A DNA stretch of 64,000 nt from Hassallia byssoidea VB512170 (GTDB lineage Bacteria > Cyanobacteriota > Cyanobacteriia > Cyanobacteriales > Nostocaceae): positions 1 to 64,000 of the forward strand of contig NZ_JTCM02000013.1 in the NCBI RefSeq assembly GCF_000817785.2. Reading direction: 5' to 3'. A program made the position numbers and the translations under genes. Shown piece after piece: positions 26,652-35,452 of this stretch; positions within the stretch are counted from its first letter, which is position 1; the number at the start of each line of letters is the position of its first letter. Below the pieces are notes generated by a model, which searched no databases, was not told where the DNA came from, and saw only the letters and a program-made list of their open reading frames with translations.

Positions 26652-28127
26652 TTAGGATGTAGCTTTAGCTGGTTCGCAAAGAGTTGTAATTACTTCGGGT
26701 ATCACCATGTTCAAGTTCCCAGCACCTAAAAACAAAGCTAAGTCTCCAGGACGCAGCTTAGAAAGTAAATATTCACGCACTGAGGATAAAGTCGGTTGAT
26801 AAGTCACGTTGGACTGGTGAGTAGCAATTTTCGCCACCAGTTGTTCACCACTGACTTGTCCTAAATCTGGTTCGCCAGCACTATAAATATCAGTGATGAC
26901 GACCAAATCAGCATAACTAAAGGATTCGGCAAATTCTTCTAAAAAGGTGAGCGTGCGGCTGTAACGATGTGGTTGAAAGATAGCAACTACTCTTTGTCCG
27001 GGTCTAGCTTGGAGACGTGCGGCAGCAAGAGTGGCGCGAATTTCACTGGGGTGATGGGCGTAGTCGTCAATAAAGGTAATACCATTGACTTGACCCCGCA
27101 ATTCAAAGCGGCGTCTTGCACCTTCAAAAGTGGCGAGAGATTCAGCAATTAAGCCAAATTCTAAATTTAAGACTCGACCAACAGCGACTGCGGCTAAAGA
27201 GTTACTGAGGTTGTGACGACCGAGCAAACGCAAGTTTAACACGCCCAAGGCTTTGCCTCGTTCCCAAACTAAAGCTGTAGTACCATCAGCGCGATATTCG
27301 ATATTGGTGACAGTGTAATCAGCATCGGTGTCTGAGTGTAAGCTGTAGCTGATAGTTGGTTTGAGGCGATCGCTTACCGTTTGACAATCAATACTACCGA
27401 TCAATACTTTGCAACTTTTAGCAAATGTCTGGAAAGTTTCCACCACCTGCTCTAATGTGTCGTAGTGGTCGGGATGATCTAATTCAATATTGGTGATGAT
27501 GCCAATTTCCGGGGCATGTTTCACCAAAGAACCATCTGATTCATCTGCCTCAGCTACTAAATACTTACTTTCTCCCAATCGGGCATTGCCAGACCAAGCT
27601 TTTACTTCGCCACCTATCAGAATCGTTGGGTCTAAACCAGCTTGCAATAGCATATAACCAATCATGCTACTAGTAGTAGTTTTACCATGCGTTCCTGCTA
27701 CTGCAATACTGTAATATTCCGCAATTAATGCGGCTAGTACATCAGACCGATGAAAGATTGGACAACCTAATTCTAGTGCTGCTTTGTACTCTAAATTATT
27801 TGTATTAATTGCTGTTGAACAAATGACTTGGGGCAGTATTGCTTTACTTACAGTAGGCAATTTTTCTGGTGAATTTAATACTACTGTATTCTTCTCAGTA
27901 ATAACCTCACTTTGAGGATGAAAAAACGCGAGATTGCTTGCTGATTGTGTCCCAAATATATGAGAGCCGATACTTTCTAACTTTCGCGTAATGTGGTTGG
28001 GACGAAGATCCGAACCTGACACTGGCAAATGGCGTTTTGTCAGAACGTATGCCAGAGCAGACATACCTATACCGCCAATACCAATAAAGTGAAATGGTCT
28101 ACCACTAAAGTCTACAGAATTGCTCAT
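26652..28127 (-). CDS. murC: UDP-N-acetylmuramate--L-alanine ligase MurC
   Basis: ATP-dependent ligase that adds L-alanine to UDP-MurNAc. 491 residues. The N-terminal nucleotide-binding domain starts with FHFIGIGGIGMSALAYVL and GSDLRPNHIT; the Mur ligase P-loop is AVAGTHGKTTTSSMIGYML (about residue 140); EADESDGSLV and IDDYAHHPSEIRATL are family signatures. A stretch of about 25 residues around 60-90 (PQSEVITEKNTVVLNS) looks like a lineage-specific insert. Paired with murB downstream. Confidence 0.97.
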   Translation of the reverse strand: MSNSVDFSGRPFHFIGIGGIGMSALAYVLTKRHLPVSGSDLRPNHITRKLESIGSHIFGTQSASNLAFFHPQSEVITEKNTVVLNSPEKLPTVSKAILPQVICSTAINTNNLEYKAALELGCPIFHRSDVLAALIAEYYSIAVAGTHGKTTTSSMIGYMLLQAGLDPTILIGGEVKAWSGNARLGESKYLVAEADESDGSLVKHAPEIGIITNIELDHPDHYDTLEQVVETFQTFAKSCKVLIGSIDCQTVSDRLKPTISYSLHSDTDADYTVTNIEYRADGTTALVWERGKALGVLNLRLLGRHNLSNSLAAVAVGRVLNLEFGLIAESLATFEGARRRFELRGQVNGITFIDDYAHHPSEIRATLAAARLQARPGQRVVAIFQPHRYSRTLTFLEEFAESFSYADLVVITDIYSAGEPDLGQVSGEQLVAKIATHQSNVTYQPTLSSVREYLLSKLRPGDLALFLGAGNLNMVIPEVITTLCEPAKATS

Positions 28128-28470
28128 TGTTTAATCCTCTTACACCACACCACACCAATATTCACAAATGACACGCGTATCATAACAGGAATTTGATTTT
28201 TACCGTTACAGATTATGCATCATTTTCTGCCTGATAATTCAGTTGCTTTGTTTGCTAAACATCTACATATTCAGAATGATTTTACCAAGGCATGCGATTT
28301 TTTCTTTTTCTGAACTGTTTTTATGTTTATTCTGAAAATTTCCGCCGCATCGGGAAATAAATGGCTGTAATTTCAAATACATTTTTTGCCTTGGTTACTG
28401 GAATTATCGCTCAATAGTACATTAGGATGCGAAACTGCTTTTAAACTGAAATAAAACTCACACTAAGCAT
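28128..28470. other. Intergenic region between divergent murC and nadD
   Basis: The 343 bp should contain both promoters. It is AT-rich around 28290-28340. No ORF, tRNA or repeat family member is recognised here. Confidence 0.5.
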
Positions 28471-29094
28471 ATGCGGTCTATTGCAATTTTCGGCGGCACT
28501 TTTGATCCTGTTCATTGGGGACACTTGATTTTAGCCGAGACTGCTTTGCATCAAGTACCCTTAGAATACGTAATTTGGGTGCCATCGTTAAATCCTCCTC
28601 ATAAACAAGCGACTTCCTTTGAGCATCGAGTAGAAATGCTCCAACTAGCGATCGAAGACAACCCCTCGTTTACTATTTCATTGGTTGAGATGAATCGCTC
28701 CGGAACTTCCTATGCGATTGATACCCTACTTGAGTTATCTACTTTTTACCCTAATACTCACTGGTACTGGATTCTAGGCTTGGATGCCTTCCTGACTTTG
28801 CCCCGTTGGTATCGTGGACGAGAATTAGTACAAATGTGTGATTTGTTGGTCGCACCCCGATTAGTCGGTGGTGAGAATATAGCTCAAAGCGAGTTGATCT
28901 GCAAGCAAGTACAACAACTGCAAAAACAATCCTATACCATTAGCTGGCAATTATTGCATATACCTTTAGTGGGACTTTCGTCAACTATAATTCGGCAGAT
29001 GTGCGGCGATCGCCAGTCAATTCGTTATCTAGTCCCGGAATCGGTTAGATTGTACATCACCGCCCAAAACCTCTACTTCGATAAATCTAAATAA
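28471..29094 (+). CDS. nadD: Nicotinate-nucleotide adenylyltransferase
   Basis: Makes nicotinate adenine dinucleotide from NaMN and ATP in NAD synthesis. 207 residues. The nucleotidyltransferase start IAIFGGTFDPVHWGHLILAE contains the HxGH motif, and the second signature GLSSTIIRQM is at about residue 172-181. YWILGLDAFLTLPRWYRG matches the family core. Start ATG 28471. It lies 117 bp before gap2 on the same strand; cotranscription is possible but the intervening sequence looks like a separate gap2 promoter region. Confidence 0.95.
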   Translation: MRSIAIFGGTFDPVHWGHLILAETALHQVPLEYVIWVPSLNPPHKQATSFEHRVEMLQLAIEDNPSFTISLVEMNRSGTSYAIDTLLELSTFYPNTHWYWILGLDAFLTLPRWYRGRELVQMCDLLVAPRLVGGENIAQSELICKQVQQLQKQSYTISWQLLHIPLVGLSSTIIRQMCGDRQSIRYLVPESVRLYITAQNLYFDKSK

Positions 29095-29211
29095 AATATG
29101 TATTTTTTTGTTGCTTCAGCACTTTATAGTTATAAATACCCTCCCGCTTTGCGGTATGATCGGGGTCAACGATATTAATGTATAGGCATAAATACAGAGG
29201 GGCAAGACGCT

Positions 29212-30228
29212 GTGATTAGAGTTGCAATCAACGGTTTTGGGCGCATTGGACGTAACTTTATGCGCTGCTGGGTAGGTAGAGAACATAGCAACATCGACGT
29301 GGTTGCTATCAACGACACCTCAGACCCAAGAACCAACGCGCATCTGCTCAGATATGACACGATGCTAGGAAAGTTACAGAATGCTGACATTTCTGCCGAT
29401 GATAATTCTATCATCGTTAACGGTAAAACCGTGAAGTGCGTATCCGATCGCAATCCAGAAAACTTGCCCTGGAGAGACTGGGAAATAGACCTGATTATTG
29501 AAGCAACAGGTGTATTTACCAGCAAAGAAGGGGCAATGAAGCATGTAAATGCAGGTGCCAAAAAAGTTCTGATCACTGCCCCAGGCAAAAACGAAGATGG
29601 TACGTTTGTAGTTGGCGTGAATCATCACGATTACGACCACAACAAACACAACATCATCAGTAATGCCAGCTGTACTACCAACTGTTTGGCTCCCGTTGCC
29701 AAGGTGTTGCACGAAAAGTTCAACATCATCAAAGGCACAATGACCACTACTCACAGTTACACCGGCGACCAACGTCTGTTAGACGCTAGCCACCGGGATC
29801 TGCGACGTGCTCGTGCTGCGGCAATGAACATTGTACCCACCTCTACCGGTGCGGCAAAAGCTGTAGCGTTGGTACTACCAGACCTCAAAGGTAAGCTGAA
29901 TGGTGTGGCATTGCGCGTACCCACCCCGAACGTTTCGATGGTGGATTTCGTCGTTAACGTCGAGAAGCGCACTATTACCGAAGAAGTCAACCAAGCCCTG
30001 AGAGATGCTTCTGAAGGTCCACTCAAGGGGATTTTAGACTATTGCGACCTCCCCTTGGTATCATCCGATCACCAAGGTACTGAAGCTTCTTCGATTGTCG
30101 ATGCTAGCTTGACAATGGTCATGGGCAGCGACATGGTGAAGGTGATGGCGTGGTATGACAACGAGTGGGGTTACAGCCAGCGAGTCTTGGATTTGGCAGA
30201 GCTAGTAGCCGAAAAGTGGACTAATTAA
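29212..30228 (+). CDS. gap2: Glyceraldehyde-3-phosphate dehydrogenase, Calvin-cycle type (Gap2)
   Basis: 338-residue cytoplasmic dehydrogenase used in photosynthetic carbon reduction with NADP(H) and NAD(H). The N-terminus [20 protein letters not shown] and the cofactor loop [16 protein letters not shown] are those of Gap2 rather than the glycolytic Gap1. Catalytic Cys154 is in [16 protein letters not shown], His in THSYTGDQR, and [20 protein letters not shown] binds phosphate. The start is GTG at 29212. Directly upstream GCGGTATGATC (about 29151-29161) offers a TATGAT -10 box. An intrinsic terminator for this gene lies at 30357-30393, inside the end of convergent thiL. Confidence 0.96.
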   Translation: MIRVAINGFGRIGRNFMRCWVGREHSNIDVVAINDTSDPRTNAHLLRYDTMLGKLQNADISADDNSIIVNGKTVKCVSDRNPENLPWRDWEIDLIIEATGVFTSKEGAMKHVNAGAKKVLITAPGKNEDGTFVVGVNHHDYDHNKHNIISNASCTTNCLAPVAKVLHEKFNIIKGTMTTTHSYTGDQRLLDASHRDLRRARAAAMNIVPTSTGAAKAVALVLPDLKGKLNGVALRVPTPNVSMVDFVVNVEKRTITEEVNQALRDASEGPLKGILDYCDLPLVSSDHQGTEASSIVDASLTMVMGSDMVKVMAWYDNEWGYSQRVLDLAELVAEKWTN

Positions 30229-30276
30229 AGAATTTTGGATTTTAGATTTTAGATTTTGGATTTTAGGTTTAATCCA

Positions 30277-30347
30277 AAATCCGTCTTGTAAAGTTCTGAT
30301 CGGAGGAAACCTCCGCTTGTGACTTTCCGCAAAATCTAAAATCCAAA
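30277..30347. repeat. Left copy of a ~70-bp repeat flanking thiL
   Basis: Starts near AATCCGTCTTGTAAAGTTCT, has the hairpin CGGAGGAAACCTCCG in the middle and ends in ACTTTCCGCAAAATC. An almost exact inverted copy is at 31424-31497, so thiL is bracketed by the pair. A diverged relative is at 61545-61660. Confidence 0.8.
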
Positions 30348-31412
30348 ATGTTGAAACCCTCGACCAAGAGTGAGAACTTGGTCGGGGTTTTTTGCGTTCT
30401 GGTCGTGCAAAATGACTTTGGAGCCAGATGTAATTGTTCCGACGATCGCTGCCCGTTTACCAAGTTTTTGAACTAATGCATAAGCTGGCTGTTTTGGCAA
30501 GCAAAGCACTAATTCAAAGTCTTCGCCACCGTAAAGAGCGTTAAAGAGCGCTTTTTCTTTTGTCAGCCAGTAGTTGAAAGCATCTGGTAAAGGAATTTGC
30601 GTAGATTCTAGAACAGCGCCAACACCACTGGCGCGGCAAATTTGCAAAACTGCATCCGCCAAACCGTCGCTGCTGTCCATACCGGAGATGGGGAGAGGGG
30701 GGGAGGGGGAGAGGGGGGGATGGGGAGAGGGGGGGATAGGGGGAGTAGGGGCGGGGTTTTTTCGCCCTTGTGGAATTGAGTCAGATAAAATTTCCCAGAG
30801 GATGGGTAAGACATCTAAACGGGGTTGTGGGCGCTGGTGTGCGAGGATGAGAGCCGTATAATCCCCTTGAGTGAGGTTTTGCCCCAATTCTGGATGTAAC
30901 AGCAGTTCTAAGCCGGCGCGGGAGGCTCCATGAACACCTGTGACAACGATCGCATCCCCGACTTGGGCTTGATTGCGGCGGATAATTTGATGGGGATGAG
31001 CTTGACCAAAAGCGGTGATTGATAAAGTGATGACAGGCGATCGCACTACATCACCACCCACAATTGAGGTATTGTATTTTTGCAGGCATTGTGTTATACC
31101 CTGGTACAATTCCTCAACCCAACTGACGCTAACTTCTCCCGGAAGTCCCAAACCAACAGTAATTCCCAATGGCGTAGCGCCCATTGCCGCCAAATCTGAT
31201 AAATTGGCAGCAGCAGCCCGCCAACCCGCATCTTCAGCAGAAGTAGTAACTTCGCTAAAATGCACGCCGTCAACCAGCACGTCGGTTGTCACCACCAAAG
31301 ATTCCCCTGGTTTAGTCACCAGCACCGCAGCGTCATCCCCGATAATCTCCGGTGGACAAAAGCGCTGCAATCTTTCTAAAAGACCTTGTTCACCAATATC
31401 TCGAACTTTCAT
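30336..31412 (-). CDS. thiL: Thiamine-monophosphate kinase with in-frame repeat insertion
   Basis: ATP-dependent kinase making thiamine pyrophosphate from thiamine phosphate. 358 residues. Family segments: KVRDIGEQGLLERL at the N-terminus, IIGDDAAVLV, VDGVHFSEV, GVHGASRAGLELL and ISGMDSSDGLADAVLQICR. Between IPQGRK and GMDSSDGL is a stretch of about 30 residues made of Pro and Ser (NPAPTPPIPPSPHPPLS and similar) encoded by G-rich repeat DNA at about 30686-30770. Other ThiL proteins do not have it, and the frame is kept. It lies between ADP/substrate-binding segments, so it may be tolerated as a surface loop. Whether the enzyme is still active is not known. Confidence 0.92.
   Translation of the reverse strand: MKVRDIGEQGLLERLQRFCPPEIIGDDAAVLVTKPGESLVVTTDVLVDGVHFSEVTTSAEDAGWRAAAANLSDLAAMGATPLGITVGLGLPGEVSVSWVEELYQGITQCLQKYNTSIVGGDVVRSPVITLSITAFGQAHPHQIIRRNQAQVGDAIVVTGVHGASRAGLELLLHPELGQNLTQGDYTALILAHQRPQPRLDVLPILWEILSDSIPQGRKNPAPTPPIPPSPHPPLSPSPPLPISGMDSSDGLADAVLQICRASGVGAVLESTQIPLPDAFNYWLTKEKALFNALYGGEDFELVLCLPKQPAYALVQKLGKRAAIVGTITSGSKVILHDQNAKNPDQVLTLGRGFQHFGF
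30357..30393 (+). terminator. Intrinsic terminator for gap2 inside the 3' end of thiL
   Basis: Eleven-base stem (arms CCTCGACCAAG and CTTGGTCGGGG with two wobble pairs) and eight-base loop followed by TTTTTT on the plus strand. It ends transcription from gap2 and overlaps the last codons of convergent thiL. Confidence 0.65.
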
Positions 31413-31423
31413 CGCGATTTTAG

Positions 31424-31497
31424 ATTTTAGATTTTGCGGAAAGTCACAAGCGGAGGTTTCCTGCGATCAGAACTTTACAAGACGGATTTTGGATTGA
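31424..31497. repeat. Right, inverted copy of the repeat flanking thiL
   Basis: Reverse complement of the repeat at 30277-30347, with one clear change in the central hairpin (TTTCCTGCG for TTTCCTCCG). Lies just upstream of the thiL start codon and is followed by short AATCCAAA-type repeats up to 31535. Confidence 0.8.
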
Positions 31498-31537
31498 ATC
31501 TGAAATCCAAAATCCAAAATCCAAAATCCAAAATCGA

Positions 31538-32644
31538 TTATGCTGTTTTCGGCTCGACTAAATTTTCTATGCCTTGGGTGACTTTTGCTGATTCGATTTT
31601 GTCACCTGCCTTAAGTTGATCTAAAACTTCTTTACCCTCGGTGAGGTAACCAAAAACGGAATAGCGTCCATCTAACAAATTGCGTCCAGCTGGGGTAAGT
31701 TCTGGTTCAAACAAAAAGAAGAAAAATTGCGAAGAACCGCCATTAACTTCATTTTCCGGACGAGCCATCGCCAACGCGCCAAAGGCAGAAAAAGGCAGAA
31801 CTGGCATATCAGTATAACGTCCAGCTTCTTCTAGTGTAATCCCGTAGGTCGGTTCTTTATCGCCTTCAGCGAGAATTTCTAAGGGAATAGCGCGGTATTT
31901 TTTCGTTTTTGGGTCAATAAAACCGACTTCCTTACCTGCGGGATCTCCGGTTTGCAAAACGTAAGATTCTTCAGAGCGGGTAAATTCTAAACCGTTATAA
32001 AACCCTCTTTGCACCAAATCAACAAAGTTTCCGGCGGTGACAGGGGCGCTGTAACCGTCCACAATCATAGTAAGATTACCTTTGTTGGTTTTCATTTCTA
32101 CGGTGGCACGACCTTTGAGTTGAGGTAGGTTGCTGTACTCAGCAGGCACTTCAAAGGGGTATTTTTTCACCATTGACTCTTCTAACAAAGTAACGAGATT
32201 CAACAGCTTGGCTCGTTCAGAGCGAAGTTTTTCTTTATCTTTGGTTTTAACGACTTCATCCAGAGAAGTCACGCCAGATTTTAACTCAGCAATCCAAGCT
32301 TCTGCTTGGGGCTGGCGTTCTTGGGGGACACTTGCTAGGATTTTGTCGGGATTATTCAGAATCCGCGATGCTTTGCTAAGGTCTTTGGAAATAGCTCCCC
32401 AGCGGCGATTTGCTCGCAGTTGCGCGGCAATGTCTTCTAAAGAAGCTTGCAAGTCCCGCACGGGTTTATTATCTATGGGAAGGGCGTAGCGTAACAAGGC
32501 GTTGCCATCGGTGATTGCATTTCCAGCTGGTAGCGCGGCTCTACTCATGGGAGTCCACCCAGCTGTACTTATGCCTAAACTTATTGTCACCAACAACACT
32601 GCAATTAGGCTTTTTTTCAGCCAGGATTTTAATAAGTTGAACAT
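31538..32644 (-). CDS. Cyclophilin-type peptidyl-prolyl isomerase (TLP40-like, exported)
   Basis: Exported isomerase of about 368 residues, probably in the thylakoid lumen or periplasm. N-terminal signal (about residues 8-40, LIAVLLVTISLGISTAGW ... RAALPAG). A helical N-terminal domain (about 50-175) is like that of plant TLP40, and the C-terminal cyclophilin domain (about 190-365) has VEMKTNKGNLTMIVDGYSAP, GNFVDLVQRGFYNGLEFTR and GSSQFFFFLFEP. The start is set at MFNLLKSW (32644), giving a standard signal peptide; an upstream Met at 32665 is less likely. Confidence 0.88.
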   Translation of the reverse strand: MFNLLKSWLKKSLIAVLLVTISLGISTAGWTPMSRAALPAGNAITDGNALLRYALPIDNKPVRDLQASLEDIAAQLRANRRWGAISKDLSKASRILNNPDKILASVPQERQPQAEAWIAELKSGVTSLDEVVKTKDKEKLRSERAKLLNLVTLLEESMVKKYPFEVPAEYSNLPQLKGRATVEMKTNKGNLTMIVDGYSAPVTAGNFVDLVQRGFYNGLEFTRSEESYVLQTGDPAGKEVGFIDPKTKKYRAIPLEILAEGDKEPTYGITLEEAGRYTDMPVLPFSAFGALAMARPENEVNGGSSQFFFFLFEPELTPAGRNLLDGRYSVFGYLTEGKEVLDQLKAGDKIESAKVTQGIENLVEPKTA

Positions 32645-32714
32645 GGCATTGCTCAAATACGGCATCTAAATTTTTGACTTCTTGCGTAACCCATGAATAA
32701 TCTTCCCACAGTAC

Positions 32715-32811
32715 AGGGACTGGGGAATGGGGAATGGGGAATGGGGAATGGGGAATGGGGAATGGGGAATGGGGAATGGGGAATGGGGAATGGGGAATGG
32801 GGAATGGGAAA
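32715..32811. repeat. Heptamer array (GGGAATG)n
   Basis: About thirteen nearly perfect units of GGGAATG on the plus strand. It generates spurious open frames in all phases because 7 is not a multiple of 3. It lies between the cyclophilin gene and efp. Confidence 0.95.
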
Positions 32812-32884
32812 GAATTATTACCGATGTCCAATGACGGCAGGTGCTCCTTTGCAGGTGAACCCCGCTCCCCGCACAGCCAAACCT

Positions 32885-32970
32885 ATGCCCAATGCCCAAT
32901 GCCCACGTTCCCACGTTCCCACGTTCCCAATGCCCAATGCCCATTGCCCCATGCCCAATTCCCAATTCTC
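32885..32970. repeat. CCCAATG / CCCACGTT repeat array
   Basis: Units CCCAATG, CCCACGTT and CCCAATT alternate. Together with the preceding GGGAATG array this gives G-rich and C-rich blocks separated by about 75 bp that can pair. Confidence 0.85.
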
Positions 32971-33044
32971 AATGACAAAATGACTAATTCCTCCGCTTGA
33001 GGGGTACAATAAATGCCGATTGTCTTCCAAAGAGTAAAAGCTTC

Positions 33045-33602
33045 ATGATTTCTAGTAACGACTTTCGACCCGGTGTTTCAATTGTTTTAGATGGATCTGT
33101 ATGGCGGGTGGTAGAATTCCTGCACGTTAAGCCAGGTAAAGGTTCTGCGTTTGTGCGAACAAAGCTGAAAAATGTCCAGAGTGGGAGTGTGGTAGAAAAA
33201 ACCTTCCGAGCCGGGGAAACTGTGCCGCAGGCTAATCTAGAAAAAAGCACGATGCAACATACCTATAAAGAAGGCGATGAGTATGTCTTTATGGATATGG
33301 AAACTTATGAAGAAGGCAGATTGAGCGCTAAACAAATTGGCGATCGCGTAAAATACCTCAAAGAAGGTATGGAAGCTGAAGTCATCCGCTGGGGCGATCA
33401 AGTCCTAGGTGTGGAATTGCCTAAGTCTGTGGTTTTGGAAATTGTCCAAACAGATCCAGGTGTCAAAGGTGACACTGCCACAGGTGGTTCAAAACCAGCA
33501 ACTCTCGAAACTGGCGCAATTATCATGGTTCCTTTGTTTATTGCTCAGGGAGAACGCATCCGAATTGATACTCAGGAAGATAAATATATCAGTAGGGAAT
33601 AA
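33045..33602 (+). CDS. efp: Translation elongation factor P
   Basis: 185-residue factor that helps ribosomes through polyproline stretches. The start is at [17 protein letters not shown], preceded by no strong Shine-Dalgarno sequence; the longer frame to 32997 is not family-like. The tip loop reads [13 protein letters not shown], with the Lys that is modified in many bacteria (about residue 34); the modification pathway is not in the window. [10 protein letters not shown]-like ([11 protein letters not shown]) and the C-terminal [15 protein letters not shown] are typical. It sits 107 bp before accB, the common cyanobacterial arrangement. Confidence 0.96.
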   Translation: MISSNDFRPGVSIVLDGSVWRVVEFLHVKPGKGSAFVRTKLKNVQSGSVVEKTFRAGETVPQANLEKSTMQHTYKEGDEYVFMDMETYEEGRLSAKQIGDRVKYLKEGMEAEVIRWGDQVLGVELPKSVVLEIVQTDPGVKGDTATGGSKPATLETGAIIMVPLFIAQGERIRIDTQEDKYISRE

Positions 33603-33709
33603 TTTTTATCTCACCTGGTTTATCTGAAGGCGGAATTCCACCACAATCGGGATGCGAGCTTTTTGCCACGAAAAATATTTCATACGGATAGGTTGAGGTA
33701 AGAAAAACT

Positions 33710-34237
33710 GTGCCATTGGACTTTAATGAAATCCGCCAATTGCTGGTAACTATTGCACAAACAGATATTGCAGAAGTAACCCTTAAAAGTAACGATTTTG
33801 AATTAACGGTACGTAGGGGGGTTAACGTCAGCAATCAAGAGCACCTTAGCGGTGCAGCTGGTGAGGGATTGACAACGACACCAGCTGCACCCCAAGTGGC
33901 ATTTACTCCGTTACCGGAAATTGCCATAAGTCGCGTTACAGAAAATGCCGGGACTGGGGTGTCGTCGTCAGCACAAAACTCGACGCGTGACCAGCGATTA
34001 GTAGAAGTGCCTTCCCCGATGGTGGGAACATTTTATCGCGCTCCGGCTCCAGGTGAATCGTCTTTTGTAGAAGTGGGCGATCGCGTCAAGAGCGGTCAAA
34101 CTGTCTGTATTATCGAAGCAATGAAGCTGATGAATGAGATCGAAACCGAAATATCCGGACAAGTGATGGAAATTTTGGTGCAAAATGGCGAATCGGTCGA
34201 ATATGGTCAACCTTTGATGAGAATTAACCCTGATTAA
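33710..34237 (+). CDS. accB: Acetyl-CoA carboxylase biotin carboxyl carrier protein
   Basis: 175-residue carrier subunit of acetyl-CoA carboxylase (fatty acid synthesis). N-terminal domain [19 protein letters not shown], Ala/Thr-rich linker (about 45-95), and C-terminal biotinyl domain with [10 protein letters not shown]; the biotinylated Lys is residue 139. The start codon is GTG 33710 with GGTTGAGGT upstream. Downstream of efp on the same strand, as in many cyanobacteria, so probably one operon. Confidence 0.96.
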   Translation: MPLDFNEIRQLLVTIAQTDIAEVTLKSNDFELTVRRGVNVSNQEHLSGAAGEGLTTTPAAPQVAFTPLPEIAISRVTENAGTGVSSSAQNSTRDQRLVEVPSPMVGTFYRAPAPGESSFVEVGDRVKSGQTVCIIEAMKLMNEIETEISGQVMEILVQNGESVEYGQPLMRINPD

Positions 34238-34300
34238 GTATTAATCTATATATGAAATGAGTAATTGTTGATATTTTCTGTCCTTGCGGGTTAAACAGTA

Positions 34301-34648
34301 ATGAAACAAGTGTTGCCTATACCCCCTGAAGTGGTGCAACAAGTAGCCGAATACTTCAGCCTGTTGAGTGAACCGATGCGCTTGCGGCTGTTGCACCTAC
34401 TACGGGATGATGAAAAATGCGTGCAAGAGTTGGTAGAGGCAACACAAACTTCTCAGGCAAATGTGTCAAAACACCTGAAGGTAATGTGGCAAGCGGGAAT
34501 TCTCAGCCGTCGCAGTGAAGGAACTTGCGCTTATTACCGCGTGGAAGACCAAATGATTTTTGATTTGTGCAATCGAGTTTGCGATCGCCTTGCCACTAGG
34601 TTAGAACAGCAAGCTCGTAGTTTTCGGATTTTGAATAGCAAGCTGTAA
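34301..34648 (+). CDS. ArsR/SmtB family transcriptional regulator
   Basis: 115-residue winged-helix repressor. The helix-turn-helix is QELVEATQTSQANVSKHLKV, and SEPMRLRLLHLLRDDEKCV precedes it. Only a single Cys is found in the alpha-3 region where SmtB or ArsR sensors have paired Cys/His ligands, so a classic metal site at that place is unlikely; two more Cys are in TCAYYRV and LCNRVC. What it senses is unknown, and no metal or arsenic gene is next to it. It starts 63 bp after accB. Confidence 0.88.
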   Translation: MKQVLPIPPEVVQQVAEYFSLLSEPMRLRLLHLLRDDEKCVQELVEATQTSQANVSKHLKVMWQAGILSRRSEGTCAYYRVEDQMIFDLCNRVCDRLATRLEQQARSFRILNSKL

Positions 34649-34765
34649 GTCAAGAGTCAATAGTCATTAGTCCACAGTCAAAAGTCCACAATCCAAATAC
34701 TTACTCTTGACTGTTAACTATTGACTCTTGACTCTTAACTCAAGACTATTGACTATTGACTCCTG
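34649..34765. repeat. Degenerate heptamer array (STRR type)
   Basis: AGTCAAG/AGTCAAT-type units followed by TTGACTA/TTGACTC units. Same family as 24826-24964. Fills the gap between the convergent regulator and GerMN genes. Confidence 0.8.
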
Positions 34766-34766
34766 A

Positions 34767-35387
34767 TTAAAGCGAATAGTCTTTCTTAAAGCTTTCGCGA
34801 GTTAATGGCTGTTCTACTTCCAAACCTTCACCGCCTAAAGTTTCTAACTTTTTGCCGTTCACATCAATGTATACTTTGGCGGTGGGATTCAATGTGGTAG
34901 CTGTGTAGACAACTTGTCCTACGCGACCCATCATTGAAGTACTACCACCTCCACTAGTAAATTCATTCGATAAGTTAACGTGGATCTCATCATTTTGCAC
35001 TTTTAAACTTTCTAGTTTTGTTCCTTTGGGGATGGTGGTGGAACCTGTTCCTTCTGTAGGTCCTGCTAACAAACTTTGGAAAACCTCTTCTAAAACTTGG
35101 TCGGGCTTGTTACCAGATGCTTTAGTTTGAACTTGAACTGGCTGGGGAACAAATTCAAAGTTTCTACCATTATCTTTCAACCAATAAATATTAGTTGCTT
35201 TTTCAACAGGCTGGGTTGGTATAGTATTGCCTGAATTTGGTAAGCCTGTAGGTGCAGGAGTTGGCACTCCAGAATGATTGGCATTCCAAGTTAGCCAAGC
35301 TACACCACCACTGACGGCTATAACTGCGGCTGAAACAGCTGCTATTACACCTGAAGAAATACGTTTAGATCCTTGTTGGTCTTTCAT
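34767..35387 (-). CDS. GerMN domain protein, membrane-anchored
   Basis: 206 residues. N-terminal membrane anchor (about 12-33, VIAAVSAAVIAVSGGVAWLTW), a Pro/Thr linker, then a GerMN domain (about 65-200) with IYWLKDNGRNFEFVPQPV, LEEVFQSLLAGPTEG and GRVGQVVYTATTLNPTAKVY. GerMN domains are known from Bacillus GerM and lipoproteins; in cyanobacteria the role is unknown, though an envelope or peptidoglycan-related job is likely. Start ATG 35387. Confidence 0.85.
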   Translation of the reverse strand: MKDQQGSKRISSGVIAAVSAAVIAVSGGVAWLTWNANHSGVPTPAPTGLPNSGNTIPTQPVEKATNIYWLKDNGRNFEFVPQPVQVQTKASGNKPDQVLEEVFQSLLAGPTEGTGSTTIPKGTKLESLKVQNDEIHVNLSNEFTSGGGSTSMMGRVGQVVYTATTLNPTAKVYIDVNGKKLETLGGEGLEVEQPLTRESFKKDYSL

Positions 35388-35452
35388 GCTTAAAAGCTTC
35401 CTGAGAGCTAAGATAATATTTATGTGAGTAGAAGCCTGGGTAACGACGATAC

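Noticed and set aside
32541-33030. Several 70-99 codon frames across the GGGAATG array
   Set aside because: A 7-bp repeat is open in all frames; their translations are only repeats such as MGNGEWG.
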